DNA of 64,000 bases from Epiperipatus broadwayi (GCA_028023455.1 JAQFVV010000013.1:14954258-15018257), one strand, 5' to 3'; counted from the stretch's first letter, positions 1-13,889 are shown. Program-made: numbers and translations. Notes: a model not told the origin generated them from the sequence alone.

Positions 1-1040
1 CCATTATGCTTTGGATTTGCAGATTATGAATAGGCATTTGATTCTATAAGCATTTTTTAAATGATTAAAACATTGGATCATAAAGTCATAGACTTAGAAT
101 ATTGTCATATTTGGAAGAATATTTATTAAAATTCAACAGTAATGATTAAATTGCATGATAATACTAAGAAGATTAACATTAAGAAGAGTGTATGAAAGAT
201 TGATTTCATATCTCCAAAACTTTTTGTGGGTTGAAATGGGAAGCTAAAAAAATAAAAGCAAGAGCAGATTGCTTACTTAAGTTATGTAGATTTTGAATAT
301 GATGTAGTTATTTTTAAAAATAATGCTTCAGAATTTCAAGAGATATTGCAATAGTTATAAAATTAAAATAAGGCTAAAGATAAATGCTAAAAAGACTAAG
401 TAATGTTCAATGGATTTTCTCAAAAGATGAAGGTAAAGATTGATTGATTATTATGAGTTAGAAGAAGTTAACAGCTACAAATATCTTGGTCAGATTATTA
501 CTACATATGAAAATATAATGAATTTAATTAATTATAGAATTAAACTTGGGTGGAGTGCTTTTGATAAAAATAAATATGTCTATGGGTTTGAAAAAAATAA
601 TTTTTAATAAATGTATTTTTTCCAGTTCTTATGGATTAAATCTTAAATACTCAATAGAAGAGCAATGCAGAGACTTTTGTCCATTCAACAAAGTATGGAG
701 AGATGTATATAAGAAAAAATCAAAGACAAAATACATGGGTGAAAGAACAAACAGATATTATTAATATCATTGAAACAATTGAGTAACTGAAAATGGATCT
801 GGTTGTTTCCAGAAGAGATAATAATAAATGGGCAATTGAAATCTTAAATTGGAACCCAAGAGGTTTAAAGGACCTGAAAAGAGATCACTTGTGAAATGGA
901 TAGATATAAAATAAGAAAGTTAACTAGGGTGCTATGGAAGAGAGAGTTTAGAAATTGGAGAAAGTAGATTAAATTTAGCAAGTCTTTCATCCTGCTGTGG
1001 AACAATAATGGTTTAAAAATGATGATGATGATGATATATA
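1..1040 (+). mobile_element. RTE-like LINE relic, 3' half, enters from left edge
   Basis: Decayed non-LTR retrotransposon. At 22-48 the reverse transcriptase motif DYEKAFDSI is recognisable, with an in-frame TAG in place of the Lys codon. Downstream, broken frames resemble the C-terminal region of RTE-type polymerases: a W..RRDDN.W..EILNWNPR block near 795-860 and a KWIDEIR-like block near 895. It ends in a simple (GATGAT)n tail near 1018-1036, the same 3' end as the copies at 25490, 9390 and 63925. No frame longer than 72 codons survives, so the copy is dead. The 5' part lies outside the window. Confidence 0.75.
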
Positions 1041-2943
1041 CTTTCAAACAAAATTATTATCATTATATTGATATAAAAGATTCTACTAAATTGTTAAGAG
1101 TATTTATTTAATGGAAATTATAATCTTGCTAGGAATGTCTTTAAATAGATTAAGAAGAAAAAATATGGTTTAATTTTATTTAGCTTTTACATTATATTCT
1201 TGTAAGATTTTAAGAAAGACTTATACTACATTTGATAACAATAAAATAACATTGAATTATAGTGTTACTATAATTTATTAAATGAGATACAAAGGAGAAA
1301 AATAATAGAAATACCATTTCTGGAGTTGCTTATACTATTCTTTAATTTTATAAGAAATTATATATGTCAAAGTAAATTGAGTTTAAATAGAAAAGTAACA
1401 CTTTATAAAAATAAAATTAAAAGTAAATATCTTAGATCTGCATTTTATCTTCATGAGAGAAATATAGGACATAACATTTTGTTGGAACAGATTAAAGCTG
1501 TCTTTTATTTTTAAATTTTATGGAAAATTATATATATATATATAGTAAAAAAGATAGGGGTGACCAAGGGTAATGGCAAAATATCATTCCTCTGAATATC
1601 ACAATCATTAATGAGCATTGTTAATAAACAATCAACAACAAATATAAAAGTAACATGAGAGAAACAGCATAAAATAAAGTACATAGAATAATAATATTAC
1701 ATCATCAGCATTAAACAAGAATAATCAATAGGCATCCCCTGGCATCTGGATTTAAAAGAGATTTAATATCAACATATAAGCTAATTATCTAACCATTGCC
1801 AAACTTAGGTCAGAATATGACACAATCAACTGCATGAACATATTTAAATAATGAAGTATCTATCATTATAAAAATATTTCTGAGATCCTGTTACATGTTG
1901 ATCATCCTCAGTGCTCTGGCCTTACAATATCAAGAGAGTATAGGCCAACTATAAACTAATTTTCAATCTATATAAATAAAATGCAGAGAATGAACTTTAA
2001 AGGTGATAGTGATCTTTGCACCACTCAGAGAATCATCTGGATGACCAAATACAAACATATACCATCACATGTATATAAATTAACTATTATTTCTTTAGAA
2101 CTAGCTCAAGATCACAATGATCCTAGGGACTGTGTGAACAAGATAAAATATATAAAGTATATGTTTAATTTATTTTAATTTAAATAATATTATTGGGATT
2201 ATTGACAAATCCTTTAAAGCACAATGCTATGATATGAAATCAATTTACACACATTGCTGATTTGCAGAACAGATAGCTGAAGGAAGGCATAAAGACATTA
2301 TCACAAAAAGTTAATTTCAAAAATTATTTTCTTAACAATTTAGTAAAAATTGAGAAAATATATGTCAACATGATAATTTTAAATCTAATACATTTCTATT
2401 AAAAAATATTTTTATATAGCAAATAAGATTAGTCTATTGATTCTTATTGTTAAATTAATTAATGTTTACTTTAACTAAGTTATTTCCCTTTTTACTGATT
2501 AAAGCTGAGAAACAACATATCACAATAAAAGATAAAAATAATTTAAGATTAGCTAAAACCTTTTCTTATAAAAGTGAGAAGATCTCATACATTTTTACAT
2601 TTTGAAAGAGAAAATGTTTAAAACAAAACAACTAAAAAATATTCATTATAGTCAATCATTACTGTTATTATAAAAAAAATTACTTGTAAATGTAGAGATA
2701 AATGAAAATGGGTAAATGAAGATGTGTACATCTATTTTACCATGGATTTCATTCATTTTGACCATTTTGTAGTCCATGGCAGTTTTCCATGTTTTTTCAA
2801 ATGTTTAAATTAAAATTATAATAATAATTTCCAGGGTTATTGATACCATTAATTTATTTACTATTCCCATTAAAAGTTTTCGCATTAACTTCTTTTGTAG
2901 CTTCAGGTTTTTAATTTAAAATGATAATAATAATTTCCTGTTT
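1041..2943. other. AT-rich stretch without a recognisable gene
   Basis: No coding motif or exon with convincing splice sites is visible. The part from about 1550 to 2200 is slightly less AT-rich and may be an old unclassified repeat. Its 65-codon frame at 1981-2178 matches no family I recognise. Confidence 0.5.
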
Positions 2944-3120
2944 AACCCAGCTTTCCAAGTCAAGTTAGCATAGGTTAAATTTGTCCATTGTGTAATATAA
3001 TTTTAGTATTAACACAGATTTCCATATCATATTAGCACACACTAAATTTATCCATTATATGATACAATAATATTTATACTAACATAGATTTTTTAGTCAA
3101 GTTAGCACAGATTGAAAAGG
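2944..3120. repeat. Degenerate tandem repeat, about 70 bp, 2.5 copies
   Basis: Three successive segments begin with variants of ACCCAGCTTTCC, ACACAGATTTCC and ACATAGATTTTT, each followed by a GTTAGCA/ATTAGCA block and an A-rich TCCATT block. The spacing is about 70 bp. Copies are too diverged to be a young satellite. Confidence 0.5.
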
Positions 3121-4286
3121 TTATGATTTTAAATGAATACACAAGATTTGTTACAAATTTTTCCAAAGGATATCCTTCCTTGACATTTTTCTTAGCAAAA
3201 CATGTTACATGTTGGAATGGTGATACTCAGTTTTTAGCTAAAGCTTAGCACATAGTTTTCTCTAACTCCATTTCAAAAATCTTAAGGACTAGAGGTATGT
3301 CAGTCTAACTTTAGACTACAAGCTTAACTTTTCACTGTTCTCTTCAAGATGAACTGTTATTGTTGTTTTTTTCCAACAACTGGAATGAGATTGGTACTCT
3401 TTTTTTTTCTCAAAGACTGAGGCAGACTAGACATTGAAATCTAATGCTTCAATCTGCTCTTATTTTATTTTTAGGACAATTCCCCTAATCATCCAATCAC
3501 ACATTATGTCAGAATTGACAACATTAAAAGAGATTATCTAACTTTATATTTCATTCTTTTTAAAGAAGATAATCTTAGCTTGTTAAAATAAACTCTTACA
3601 AATTCACTGATCATATATAAAAGGCTGCTAGAGAGATTTTTGATTTTATGTATTTAAAGAATGATTTATTTCTTTTATACAGACCTTATATATATCTAAT
3701 AAAGAACAACATTTTAAACAAGCTTTTTTTATTATCATTATTTTTTACTTATTATATATATATATGAAGTGTAATACACTAATTCAAAATTAAATCACTA
3801 GTTAATATCAAATTGAATGTTCGCTATCAATGACTACCCTGCCAAGACAGATTTCCCAAGAGTGAAAGTAATCCACAACAATATACATATATATATATTG
3901 AGAAGAATTATTTCTTTTTAGATTTTTTTTTTCTATTTCAGAATACCAACTATTAATTTATTAAAAAACTTATATTCCTTAGTTGATAATATGTCAAATC
4001 CAAACATTTTAAATAATAAGACTTATAAATATTTAATGTTTATTAATGGCAGTTATTAAAAAAGTGAGAGAGAACAGTATAAGAAATAGAAAAAAGTAAA
4101 ATAAATATTAATATTTTTTTTCTCTTCAATAATTTTATTTAAAAAGCAGGATAAAAAAATGTTTATCTTTTTTTAAAAAAAAAAAAAAAATTAAATCAAC
4201 ATTTTTTTTTAAAGAATGCTGTTTTCAATTAAATAAAGTTGATTTTTTTTCTTTTCTTTTCTTTTTATTTCTCTAAAGAAATCCTA

Positions 4287-4426
4287 CTTCTAATAATTAA
4301 ATAAAATTCATTAAGGCTGTAGCCTCAAGCACATGCGTATAAAAATGCGATAGTAGGGACCTCTACAGGTCTTAAACGACAAGCTTACTCTTTGGAAGAA
4401 AAGAGGGGAACCCTTCTAATAATTAA
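4287..4426. mobile_element. Short (112 bp) insertion between 14-bp direct repeats
   Basis: CTTCTAATAATTAA occurs at 4287-4300 and again at 4413-4426. Between them lies a 112-bp segment with higher GC than its surroundings (AAGCACATGCG, GGGACCTCTACAGG). A 14-bp duplication fits a target-site duplication of a retroposed short element or a truncated LINE/SINE end. No tRNA promoter boxes are evident, so the class is open. Confidence 0.45.
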
Positions 4427-4564
4427 GAAAAATAACTATAGAGGCATTTTTCAATAATTAAGGTATAAAACAAAATCAATTGGTCAGGATTTAATAAAAA
4501 TTTATGTCTGTATGAAAATTAACGGTGGCTGAAATGGGGAGTTTGAAATGGGAGAAAGTAATAC

Positions 4565-5490
4565 AATCATCATCACCATTTTATTATTTTAAACCATTAT
4601 TGAATCACTACAAGCTAAAGCTCTCTCCAAGTTTAATTCATTTTTTTTTATCCATAGCCATTCTTCACATAACTTTAACAAACTTCCATAACTTCATCCA
4701 TCCATCTTATATCTGGTCTCTTTGTGGTTCTTGGATAGTCTTTGGAGATCTAATTTAAGGTTTCAACTGGCTTTCTGTTATCATATCGCTTAAAAATGTA
4801 TCAACTCAGGTTCATTTCATTCTCTTAATTCTGTCAATGATGTCAATAGTACTTGTTATTCTCAAATATTTTGCTTTCAATCCTTTCTTGTTACTCTAAA
4901 CTTACTTTTCTCTGTAGTTTATTGAGTATTTTGAAGTTTTTATATTGCTCTTCCAACAAGTGTCCAAATCTCCTAGTCACATCTATTAAAAATCTTCCTT
5001 TTCAAATATGTAAGCACATTTCTTTTTAATATTAAATTATTTTTATCAAAATGACTCCATCCAAATTTAATTTTATGATTAATTTGACTCATTATGTTTC
5101 CATCTGTTTTAAAAATCTAAAATATTTGTAGCTATTAATTTATTTTAATTCATAATTATCAATCTATTTTCTTCTTCTAAAAAAGCGATTAAACTTTGTT
5201 TTAGTTTTTTTTAATATTTATCTTTAAACCTACTTTCTTACTTTTGTCTGATAACTTTTGCAATATTTTCAAAACTCTGAAATATTATTTACAAAAACAA
5301 TATCTGCAAAATTTATGTGACTTAAATAATCTTTGTGCATTTTTATTCCATTAGCTTTTCATTTTATTCCACAAAATATTTAATTGTAAAACTACTGTAA
5401 AAAGTTTTTGAGTTAAAAAATCTCCTTGCCATACACTCACTATGTAATCTAATCACTGCTGATACATATTGATAAATATTCTTCGGAATA
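4565..5490 (-). mobile_element. RTE-like LINE relic, C-terminal RT and 3' tail
   Basis: Read on the minus strand, this aligns by eye with the element at 9390-10900. It has the ATCATC-type tail at its 3' end (4565-4580), then the region encoding the post-RT C-terminal domain and part of the RT. Frames are broken throughout. Its 5' side stops at the family A insertion that starts at 5509. The endonuclease-like block at 5960-6560 on the other side of that insertion has the same orientation and could belong to the same LINE after an internal deletion. Confidence 0.65.
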
Positions 5491-5496
5491 TGATAC

Positions 5497-5803
5497 TAAC
5501 CAATAGATTAAAAGAGGCAAAACTCTCCATACAGTAGTGCCACTCAGTAAAAGTCAGAGTAATCAATGGATGCCAGAAGGCTTGTGTATAAAATCCCTAT
5601 CTAATGCCTACTCATCCAATATCCCCAGACTAGTTTCTGGCTTGTGGCCTTTATTAGTGAGGATTTTATGCACAAGCCTTCTGGCATCCATTGGTTGCTC
5701 TGGCTTGCATTGAGTGGCATTATTGTATGGAAAGTTTTGCCTGTTTTAATAAAAGTTATGAGCAAGCATAAGAAATGGTGATCATGTGGTGTAAACAATA
5801 GAT
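5497..5803. mobile_element. Family A compound (inverted pair of partial units)
   Basis: TAACCAATAGAT (5497-5508) and TAAACAATAGAT (5792-5803) flank the insertion as a probable 12-bp target duplication. Inside, AGGCAAAACTCTCC (5515) is inverted at the right end as AAAGTTTTGCCTG, giving a roughly 230-bp palindrome. A degenerate hammerhead-like core lies on the minus strand (about 5610-5660) but reads CTAATAA instead of CTGATGA, so it should be inactive. The 73-codon minus frame here is an incidental product of the repeat. Confidence 0.7.
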
Positions 5804-5959
5804 GCTTCTGAAGAATAAGCATTAATGTTTTTGTGAATATTATTGTAATAATATCTGTTTTTAATGCAACTATTATTTTAACCTTGGGGCATACATGTAT
5901 GTGCTCACATAATACGAACTTATATTTTGATTTCTAACTATAATGATAATATATTAAAT

Positions 5960-6560
5960 GTAATTGTTTTGAGCATTAATGTATCCTCATTCTTTTATAG
6001 TGGTTTTTTGCATGCATTCTGCAAAAATTCAATAACAATAGATGATTTAAATTTTCAAAAACAAATATTATTACTTCCACCAACTTTTGGTCAAGACTAT
6101 TACTTGTATCAACATAGGTATTGAGGTCTTCAAAAAGAAAAATTTGATTTTTTAATGATGATGCTGTAATAATGATGTCTGGCAAAAAATAATAATTTTG
6201 TTTTTCTGAATTCTGTGAATCTAAGGTTAGAGCATAGGCACTAATAAAACAAGTACTAATACCATTGTGCAAGGTGAGTTTTAAGATCATTAGCCTTTCA
6301 TTGACCCAACAACAAATATCAAGTAATAAATTAGATTTTATAGTATGTTCCTTTTACTGATTGATCTGCCTTTCAAAAATTATGTAACCATCCATCTGTT
6401 CTATTAAATTTCCTTTCTCTGAAAGATAAACTTCACTAAGAGCAATTGTATCAATTTTAAATTTTGATAACTTTTTAGCCACTAATGTAGCATTTGTTAT
6501 GATATTGAAGAGTTTTCAAATAAAATTTGCACATTCCATATACTTATATTTAGAAAAAAA
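5960..6560 (-). mobile_element. RTE-like LINE endonuclease-domain fragment
   Basis: Minus-strand translation resembles the apurinic-type endonuclease domain of RTE elements (often annotated as craniofacial development protein 2-like). An upstream block reads LVAKKLSKFKIDTIALSE, then SEKGNLIEQMDGY, then ISAYALTLDS and, after more residues, LFEDLNTYVDTS, where active copies have a GDFNARVG-like motif. The Asp of GDFN survives as EDLN. Stops and frameshifts separate the blocks. Confidence 0.7.
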
Positions 6561-9389
6561 TTAAATTTACAATGCTTATGTTTAGTACTACCATTACTAT
6601 TACTATTGTGAAAATGTGGCTATGCTCTTCTAAGAAATAAGTACAAGTAAATTTTAACAGCAGTTAAAATTAATTCATATTTATTTGAATACATAGTTCA
6701 CGATGTGCATTTGTTATTGCTACTGTACTTTTGGAGCTATAGTTTTTGAAAGACCACAAATATATTTATTCTGTGATCTAATAACCCATTGTAGCTTACT
6801 TTTTGAGTGAAGCAGAGTAGATGTTTAATGCGTAGAATTGCAAGTAATTACGTTATTTGTAAATATATTATGGCATTAACATTTTTATGTACACATTTGT
6901 TTGCACCTTGGGATATTTAAATTTTATAGTAACACATAAAATCTCAAGTCATTTCTTTTTCTTTTTCAACAAAAAGGTGAATATAGGTTTTAAGATAAAT
7001 AATGAAATATAAATCACTTTTAAAAAAAACTCCCATAGGAACATTATCTATGTAGAACAAGGAAGTTTTAATTTTATTAAAATAATCTCTATGTAAACAA
7101 ACATAAAATTGCATGTTGTCTAAGACTGTGGGGGAAGGAGTAATGTTTCAACCAGAGGATTGGCTTTTATCAGAAAATACAGCTAAATGGAAAGTTATCA
7201 GAACTTGAAACTTCTTTTTAAATTTGATAAAATAAATAATTACTATAGATTGTTGCTGACCCACCCTCTTTTTTAAGATTCTGAAAAAGGGTTGGGGTTA
7301 ATCTATTAAAATTATTTGTTTAATCAGATATAAAACGAATGTTTATGTCTTAATAACTTTCACTTTAATTGTATTTTCTTATGAAAGCTGGTCCTCTGTT
7401 TGAAAAATTTTAAAAAACAAAAACAAAAGTTTAGACAAGTATTTTTGCTTACCTTTTATATACATGTCCTTTAATTAGTTTAATATATATATATTGTAGC
7501 ATTATATTTTGATACCAATGCTATCATAGTCTACAAGGTATGAATTGTTCAAAAATTTTCTTGATTATATATTTCACAAAAGATAGAAGATCAAGTGATA
7601 AGTGTAAAACCGTGGGTCAACTTCCATAAAGGCAATGTGCAAGGGAATCGGTTTTTTAATTTTTTTTTTTTTTTGTTAATTTCAAATATTAGTTTTTTTT
7701 TAATATTTTCAAATATGAAATATTGCATTTCTTTATAACAATTTAACAAACAATTAGTGAATTGTTTTAGCCTTGGCTATAAATCCTGATACAAAAAGAA
7801 TAAGATTTGTGAATAAACAGTTAAGTGAAATCGTAAATAGTCAAACTTTGCTAAATTGGAATATTTACAACAAATTCAAAATGAATAAGTTGTAGATTAA
7901 ATCAGCAATACTAGTAATTAGAAATATGAATAAATTTTGTTACATTTACGTATAAAATTACAGGCGCCTGTGTAAATAATATTCACAAAATTAGAAAAAT
8001 GGACTAAAAAGATTAATAAAACAATTACTGAAATTTTAGATAATTAAATGTTTAGATTTAATAAATATTTCTAAAATAGCAGAATATAAAACCTAATGAA
8101 ATTATGGATGTTAAAATATTAATAAAATTGTATTGATCTTATAATGTTTATTGACAAATATTTATTGCTCTAATAAGGTTTGTTAATAAAAAATGAATAA
8201 ATGCATTTTTATTTATTTGTTTATGATAAATTGATGCTAAACATTTTTTTGTTAAACTTTTTTATTATTATTATTTATACCTTTATTATTATGTATATCT
8301 TTCCCATCCACTGAGAGAAAAAAACTATAGGATCTCATCTGATTATTTGCCTTATTATGGAGATGACCCGGAAATCAACTACCAGTAAAGATGTACTGTG
8401 GAACATTTTGATATCATAGGAGAAAACCTATAAATACCAACAAATTAAAATGAGAGGTCAATCTATAAAAATTTCAGTGTAGTATAGGATCAGTCTTATT
8501 TTTATCCAAAATCGCCATGTTTGTATCTACCTACTCGATGATGATGAGGTAGAAGAACATTATCTAGGAATCTGCCCTAAATGGGTCAGCTCTACTCCAT
8601 TTCAATAGCAGCGATGGATATATGTTAAACTAAAATATAAAAGAAAAAACAACGCTTTTTTTTTTTCAATTTTCAGTTAAGAAAATTTAAAATTTGCAAT
8701 AATAAAATTCTAGAATATCCGATTTAAAAAATTTAATTAAAGGATTACTTCAGAATCTTATCCAGTAAAAGAAGCTTTTGGCAAAGGATATTGGAAGTGC
8801 CTCATATATAAATGAATAAATCATATATTTTAGTTAATGGAAACAATTGAAATAATTTTCTTTAATTAAATTATCACAAGCTTGAAAACGATATAGTGAT
8901 CAGAGTATTTGTCTTGGCAAAGAATTATTTAAAGATTTTGGATATGCGATTATCAAAAAAATTAAGGAAATTAATAGAATTCAAAATATATATTTAATAC
9001 CCGAGATGGATATTTTCCGAAATGGATCAAGTTAATTGGGACAATTTTAATCTTCAGTAAACTTGAATAATAGTGCTACAAATCGTTAAATGTATTGTTA
9101 TTGGCCGATTCCTATCATCGATAAATTTGGAAATGTTCAGTATGGGATTACCATATAAACTTTATAAGAACGATATGTATTAGTTAGTTACGTTTTATGA
9201 ATAGTTTAATAAATTATTAGAGTAGTAAATATATCAAATCTAACCATAAAGTTCCGTTAGAAATCCAGATAGTATATTTTATATTCTATATTTAAGGGTA
9301 TAGTGTGATAGATAAGTGAGAATGAATACAGATTACATCTTTATTAGTAGAGAGAGACTGCATTTTTAAACCATCATTTTAATTTATTT
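6561..9389. other. AT-rich intergenic stretch, nothing recognised
   Basis: No open frame of note, no RNA gene and no repeat shared with the rest of the window. A less AT-rich block at 8330-8640 may be an old repeat. A short YWPIPIIDKFG-like translation near 9095 is too isolated to call an LTR retrotransposon. Confidence 0.4.
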
Positions 9390-10900
9390 AAAAATAAATC
9401 ATCATTATCATTACCATTATCAATACACTGCAGGATGGGGCTCTCCAAGTTCATTCCATCTTCTTTGACTTCTAGCCTCTCTTCTCAACATTGCCCCTGC
9501 ACAGTTTCTTATTTCATCTATCCATCTCACGTGTGATCTTTTTCTGGGTCTTTTACAATTTCTTGGAATCCAGTTTAAAATTTCAACTGTCCATTTATTA
9601 TCATCTCTTCTAGTAATATGCCCAGCCCAACTCCACTTCAGTTTTTAATTCTTTTAACGATATCAGTAACACCTGTTTGTTTTCTTATCCAGATATCTTC
9701 TTGTTACTCCTAACAAGTATCTCTCGACTTCCTTGAGTGGTCTAAAGTCTCTGGATTACTCTTCTGTTAAGTGTCCAAGTCTCTGATCCATAAATAAGAA
9801 CTGGTAAAACACAATTATTAAAAACCTTCCTTTTCAGACACATAGGCATATTCCTTTTAATATTAAGTTATTTCTACCAAAAGCACTCCAATCAAGCTTA
9901 ATTCTATGATTAATTTCATCCATTATATTTCCATCTGCAGTAATAATCTGACCATGGTATTTATAGTTATTAACTTCTATGCCATCATAACCAATCTTTA
10001 TTTTCATCTTTTTAACATTTATCTTTAGTCCTAACTTTCATCTAATAAATTCTTGCACATTTCCTGAAACTTTGACTACATCATCTGCAAAATCTAAATG
10101 TCTTAAATAATCTCCATTTACTTTTACTCCTTTGATTTTCCATTTTAATCCACAAAATACTTCCTGCAATACTGCTGTAAGAAGTTTTGGAGATATGGAG
10201 TTACCATTACACCCATCTCAGTATTAATTTTTCTAGTATCTTATGTAATCTAATTTGTTGATGTTGCATTTTTATGAATATTCTTTAGAATATGACAATA
10301 TCCTGGGTCTATACCTCGATGATCCAATGCTTTAATTCCTGAAGAAATGCTTATAGAATCAAATGCCTTTTCATAATCTATCCAAAGAATAATGGCAACT
10401 CATATTCATTTGTGCTTTCTATAGTTTCTTTCCATACTTGCCTACTGTACTAAAACCTCTTTTAAATACACCTTGTTTTTTTGACTGTAGACGAATTGTA
10501 ATTATCTTGGTAAAAAGTTTGTATAAAATTGATAAAAGACTGATAAGCCTGTAATTTCTAATATATTCTTTATCACCATTTTTAAATATTAATATTAATA
10601 CTGTATTCTTCCAATCATCTGGTGCATCTTTATCATTTAGACATTTGGTATATAACTTTTTCAAAAAAAAAAATTATTTCTTCACTTGCTTATTTTAATA
10701 TATCATATCGATTATAATTCCATCACTACTGGCGCTTTTTCCTTCTTCCTAAATTTAATTACATGTTTCACATCTTCATTTAAAATCCTGGGCAATTCAG
10801 AAGTTATAATAGATGTAGGAGGTACTTATTCTTTATTACTATATAATTATTGATAGAACTTTTCTACCCATTTCATGATGCCATCTCTCTTTTTAGTAAT
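9390..10900 (-). mobile_element. RTE-like LINE relic, RT to 3' end
   Basis: The best-preserved RTE-like copy. On the minus strand, 10664-10419 encodes the start of the reverse transcriptase: DDWKNTVLILIFKNGDK, then NYRLISLLSILYKLFTKII and an FKRGFST block. DYEKAFDSI follows at about 10354-10379. Further on, broken frames encode W..LLEEMIINGQL..F.TGFQEI and WIDEIRN-like C-terminal blocks, then a PHPAVY-like end and a (TCATTA)n-type tail at 9395-9425. The element is 5'-truncated and carries several stops, so it is not mobile. Confidence 0.8.
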
Positions 10901-11227
10901 AGTTATCTTTTTTTTAATTGCAGATATAAGTTTCCTACCAATACCAAAATGTTCTTTTACACACTTGAGACTTTTATTTTCCCTTCTACAGTTTTTCTTG
11001 CTCGTTCACAATTATACTTTTTTTGATCCACGTTTGAGTAAAACTATCCAGAAAAAGTAGTACATTTTCAGAATAAAGGTTATTTATATTTGGTTTACCA
11101 AATACTATGTGTTAAAATATATGCTATAATTAATTTAAAATTATGATTTGAGATTTGCTGCTGTGATATAATTTATATACCAATATGGTGAAGAAGTATT
11201 AAAATACTGTATAGCATAATTGTTTGC

Positions 11228-12270
11228 AAAATAAATCTTTACATTACATGATCACCATTCTTTATGCTTACACAAGCTGTTTACATGAGGCAAAACTTTC
11301 CATACATTAGCACCACTTAATACAAGCCAGAGTAGTCAATGGATGCAGGAAGGTTTGTGCATAAAATCCCTATCTAGTGCCTACTCATCCAATATCCCCA
11401 GACTAGTTTCTAGCTTATGGCTTTCATCAATGAGAAGCCTTGGATTTGAAAGCACTACACCTAGATCTTAGAATCCAATGCAATCCTCCAGCAGCCATCT
11501 TTTACCTTATTAGCTAACTATACTAACTATAAAACTTTAAGTCCAAAATTAAAACACCATAATGTTTTAATTCAAGTTCATTAGCTTGTATAGTTATATA
11601 GATATGAACTCACTTCAGCATCCAAATTTTTTATGTCTTTGGTTTTTAATAATCACAGTCACTATAAATAATCCTATTGAGCAGGATTCTAAGACTAGGT
11701 GCAGAGCAAAGCTCCTCATTGATGAAAGCCACAAGCTAGAAACTAGTCTGGGAATATTGTATGAGTAGGCACTAGATAGGGATTTTATGCACAAATCTCC
11801 CTGCATCCATTGATTACTCTGGCTTGCACTTAGTAGTACTAGTATATGAAGAGTAGTTTAATACCAATCCTGCCTAATAGGATAATATAGACTGTAATTA
11901 CTAAAGAACCAAAGACACCAAAAAATATGGATGCTGAACTGTGTTCAGATATATATGACTATCTAATGAGCCTGAATTGAAAACATTATTGTGGTTTAAT
12001 TTTGGACTCAAAGCTTTATAGTTCATTAATAAAGTTAAAGGTGGCTTCTGGAGGGTTGCATTACATCCTAAGATCTAAGTTCAGTGCTCTCAAATCCAAG
12101 GCTCATCACTGATGAAAGCCACAAGCTATAAACTGGTCTGGTGATATTGGATCAGTAGGCACTAGATAGGGATTTTATGCACAAACCTTCCCACATCCAT
12201 TGATTACTCTGGTTTGCACCGAGTGGCGCTACTGTGTGGAGAGTTTTGCCTCTATGTAAAATAAACCTTA
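11228..12270. mobile_element. Family A compound: one inverted and two direct units
   Basis: Left unit (about 11245-11690) is inverted relative to two partial or complete units in direct orientation (11695-11855 and 11856-12252). The ends carry GAGGCAAAACTTTCC (11287) and its inverse GAGAGTTTTGCCTC (12238). AAAATAAATC near 11233 and AAAATAAACC near 12258 are a possible imperfect target duplication. Three hammerhead-like cores are present and each is mutated: minus 11387-11446 and plus 11719 read TTGATGA, while plus 12109 keeps CTGATGA but has TAAA where GAAA is needed. Confidence 0.7.
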
Positions 12271-13889
12271 CTTACAGTAATAAAATTTGAATTCAAACTC
12301 GAGTGGATAGAAAAAGTGGCAAATGTGTAAGTATTAAATTTATAGTTTTTAAGATACTTAATTTGGTTATATTTTCAAAGTAAAAGTGGGATGAAATATT
12401 TCAATCCATCTCCTATAACATGTATATTACATTGCCACACGTACCTTCAGACGTATAGATATAATAAATACACCACATACACTTTTTAAAAAAAGCCGTA
12501 AACATTTATATTTATCTTTAATATTTATTGTCATATAGTCCCAGATTTGTATTTATTATTATTATTATATTGTTTTGTTATTTACATGAAATAAACAATC
12601 TTGTGATTTTTATTAAATTAGGTGGTATTATTCTTTGATCACTATTTTGATACCATTTAAGTTCCGGTCAAGACATCACACTGATAATTTATTTTAGGTT
12701 ACTTAAATATTTTTATTATATTTGATAAGTTAAAAGTGCAATATGTACGTAAATATCCCTGATACGCATATTCATCTCGTTCGTAGTAAATGTTTATTAG
12801 AGAAAAACCCTGAGATAATCAATACGATAAGTCTTAATAAATATCTATTAATAAAAACCCTGAAAATATGTTGTTAAAAAATAAAAATATAAGTATGAAA
12901 TCATTTAATAATAAACCAATGATTGTTGAAAACTTATATAAATTATATGTTATATTTTAAAAGTTTAGTAGTTAAGATTCAAATCCCCGAGGAATTATAT
13001 ATTTTACATTGATTGATGTATTTAGTTTGGGAAGTCTGGAATGAGTGCGATCGTGTAAGTTAGAATCTTATAAGGGTTCAACCATATGCGAATGCGTTTT
13101 CAGTACACACAAACGCAACCAACGCAATCGGAAGTGCATTTATAGTTTCTCTCACTTCGATTTTCGTTTTAGAACAGTTAACTTCTTGTTTACAGAGTAT
13201 TTTCCAAACAAAGTTAAATTGAGAGGTTACAATATACATATATTGAATTAAATTTTTTTATGGATAATTGTTATAAAAGATCCCCAGCAAAAGAGTTATT
13301 ATAGGTTTATGAGTAAAACTTGCTTAGCCTCAAGAATTGTCAATTAGTAGTAATTGAGAATTTTTTGATAACAACAAAGATTAAAGTTTATCTTTCTATT
13401 TAATGGATATTATCTCATTTTTATTAATTATATATATATATGTCTTAGCAACTTTGCTATAATCTTAAAATATTATTCTACACATTTGAAAAAAAATTCT
13501 CTATATTTGTAGATCCTGTGATAAAATGTGAATTTTATGTGAACTGTTTTATTTATTTCGCAAATATGCTGAAGTTTCATTACGATTGCTCTATTACCTC
13601 ATCCTGGAATTAAAGATTCAAACTGAAAAAAAGAATGTTACAATTTATTAGGAATGTATTAAACTCACACTTTCATAACTATAACACCATCCTCTCCAAA
13701 AAAATATCTTAATGATTATAACTAATTACTTTACCTGAGAAAAATTGTGTGGGCAGTGTGTAAGTTTATTATGTGCACATTCCTTTCCCATCTTATTCCT
13801 ATTTTTATCTAATATAATTGCGGCATTTTCTGAATTAGCAGCTTTAATATTTAATTTTATGTAGAACTAATGGAACATTGATAAATCAG
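12271..13889. other. AT-rich stretch without recognisable features
   Basis: No gene, RNA or shared repeat seen. A 68-codon frame at 13045-13251 has no recognisable motif and no good exon borders. Confidence 0.4.

Noticed and set aside
5509-5791. Family A as a TIR DNA transposon or MITE
   Set aside because: The terminal inverted repeats come from inverted units. Other copies have direct tandem units, and the target duplications are 12-14 bp and imperfectly placed, which fits reverse-transcription-primed insertion better.
9000-9300. LTR-retrotransposon RT trace (YWPIPIIDKFG)
   Set aside because: A single short match in otherwise random AT-rich sequence with no neighbouring motifs.
11615-11806. 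Short proteins from family A repeats (QSNQWMPEGLCIKS type frames at 5601, 11615 and 63427)
   Set aside because: The frames recur only because the repeat recurs. They coincide with the ribozyme and stem sequences, have no start or stop context and appear in both orientations within palindromes.
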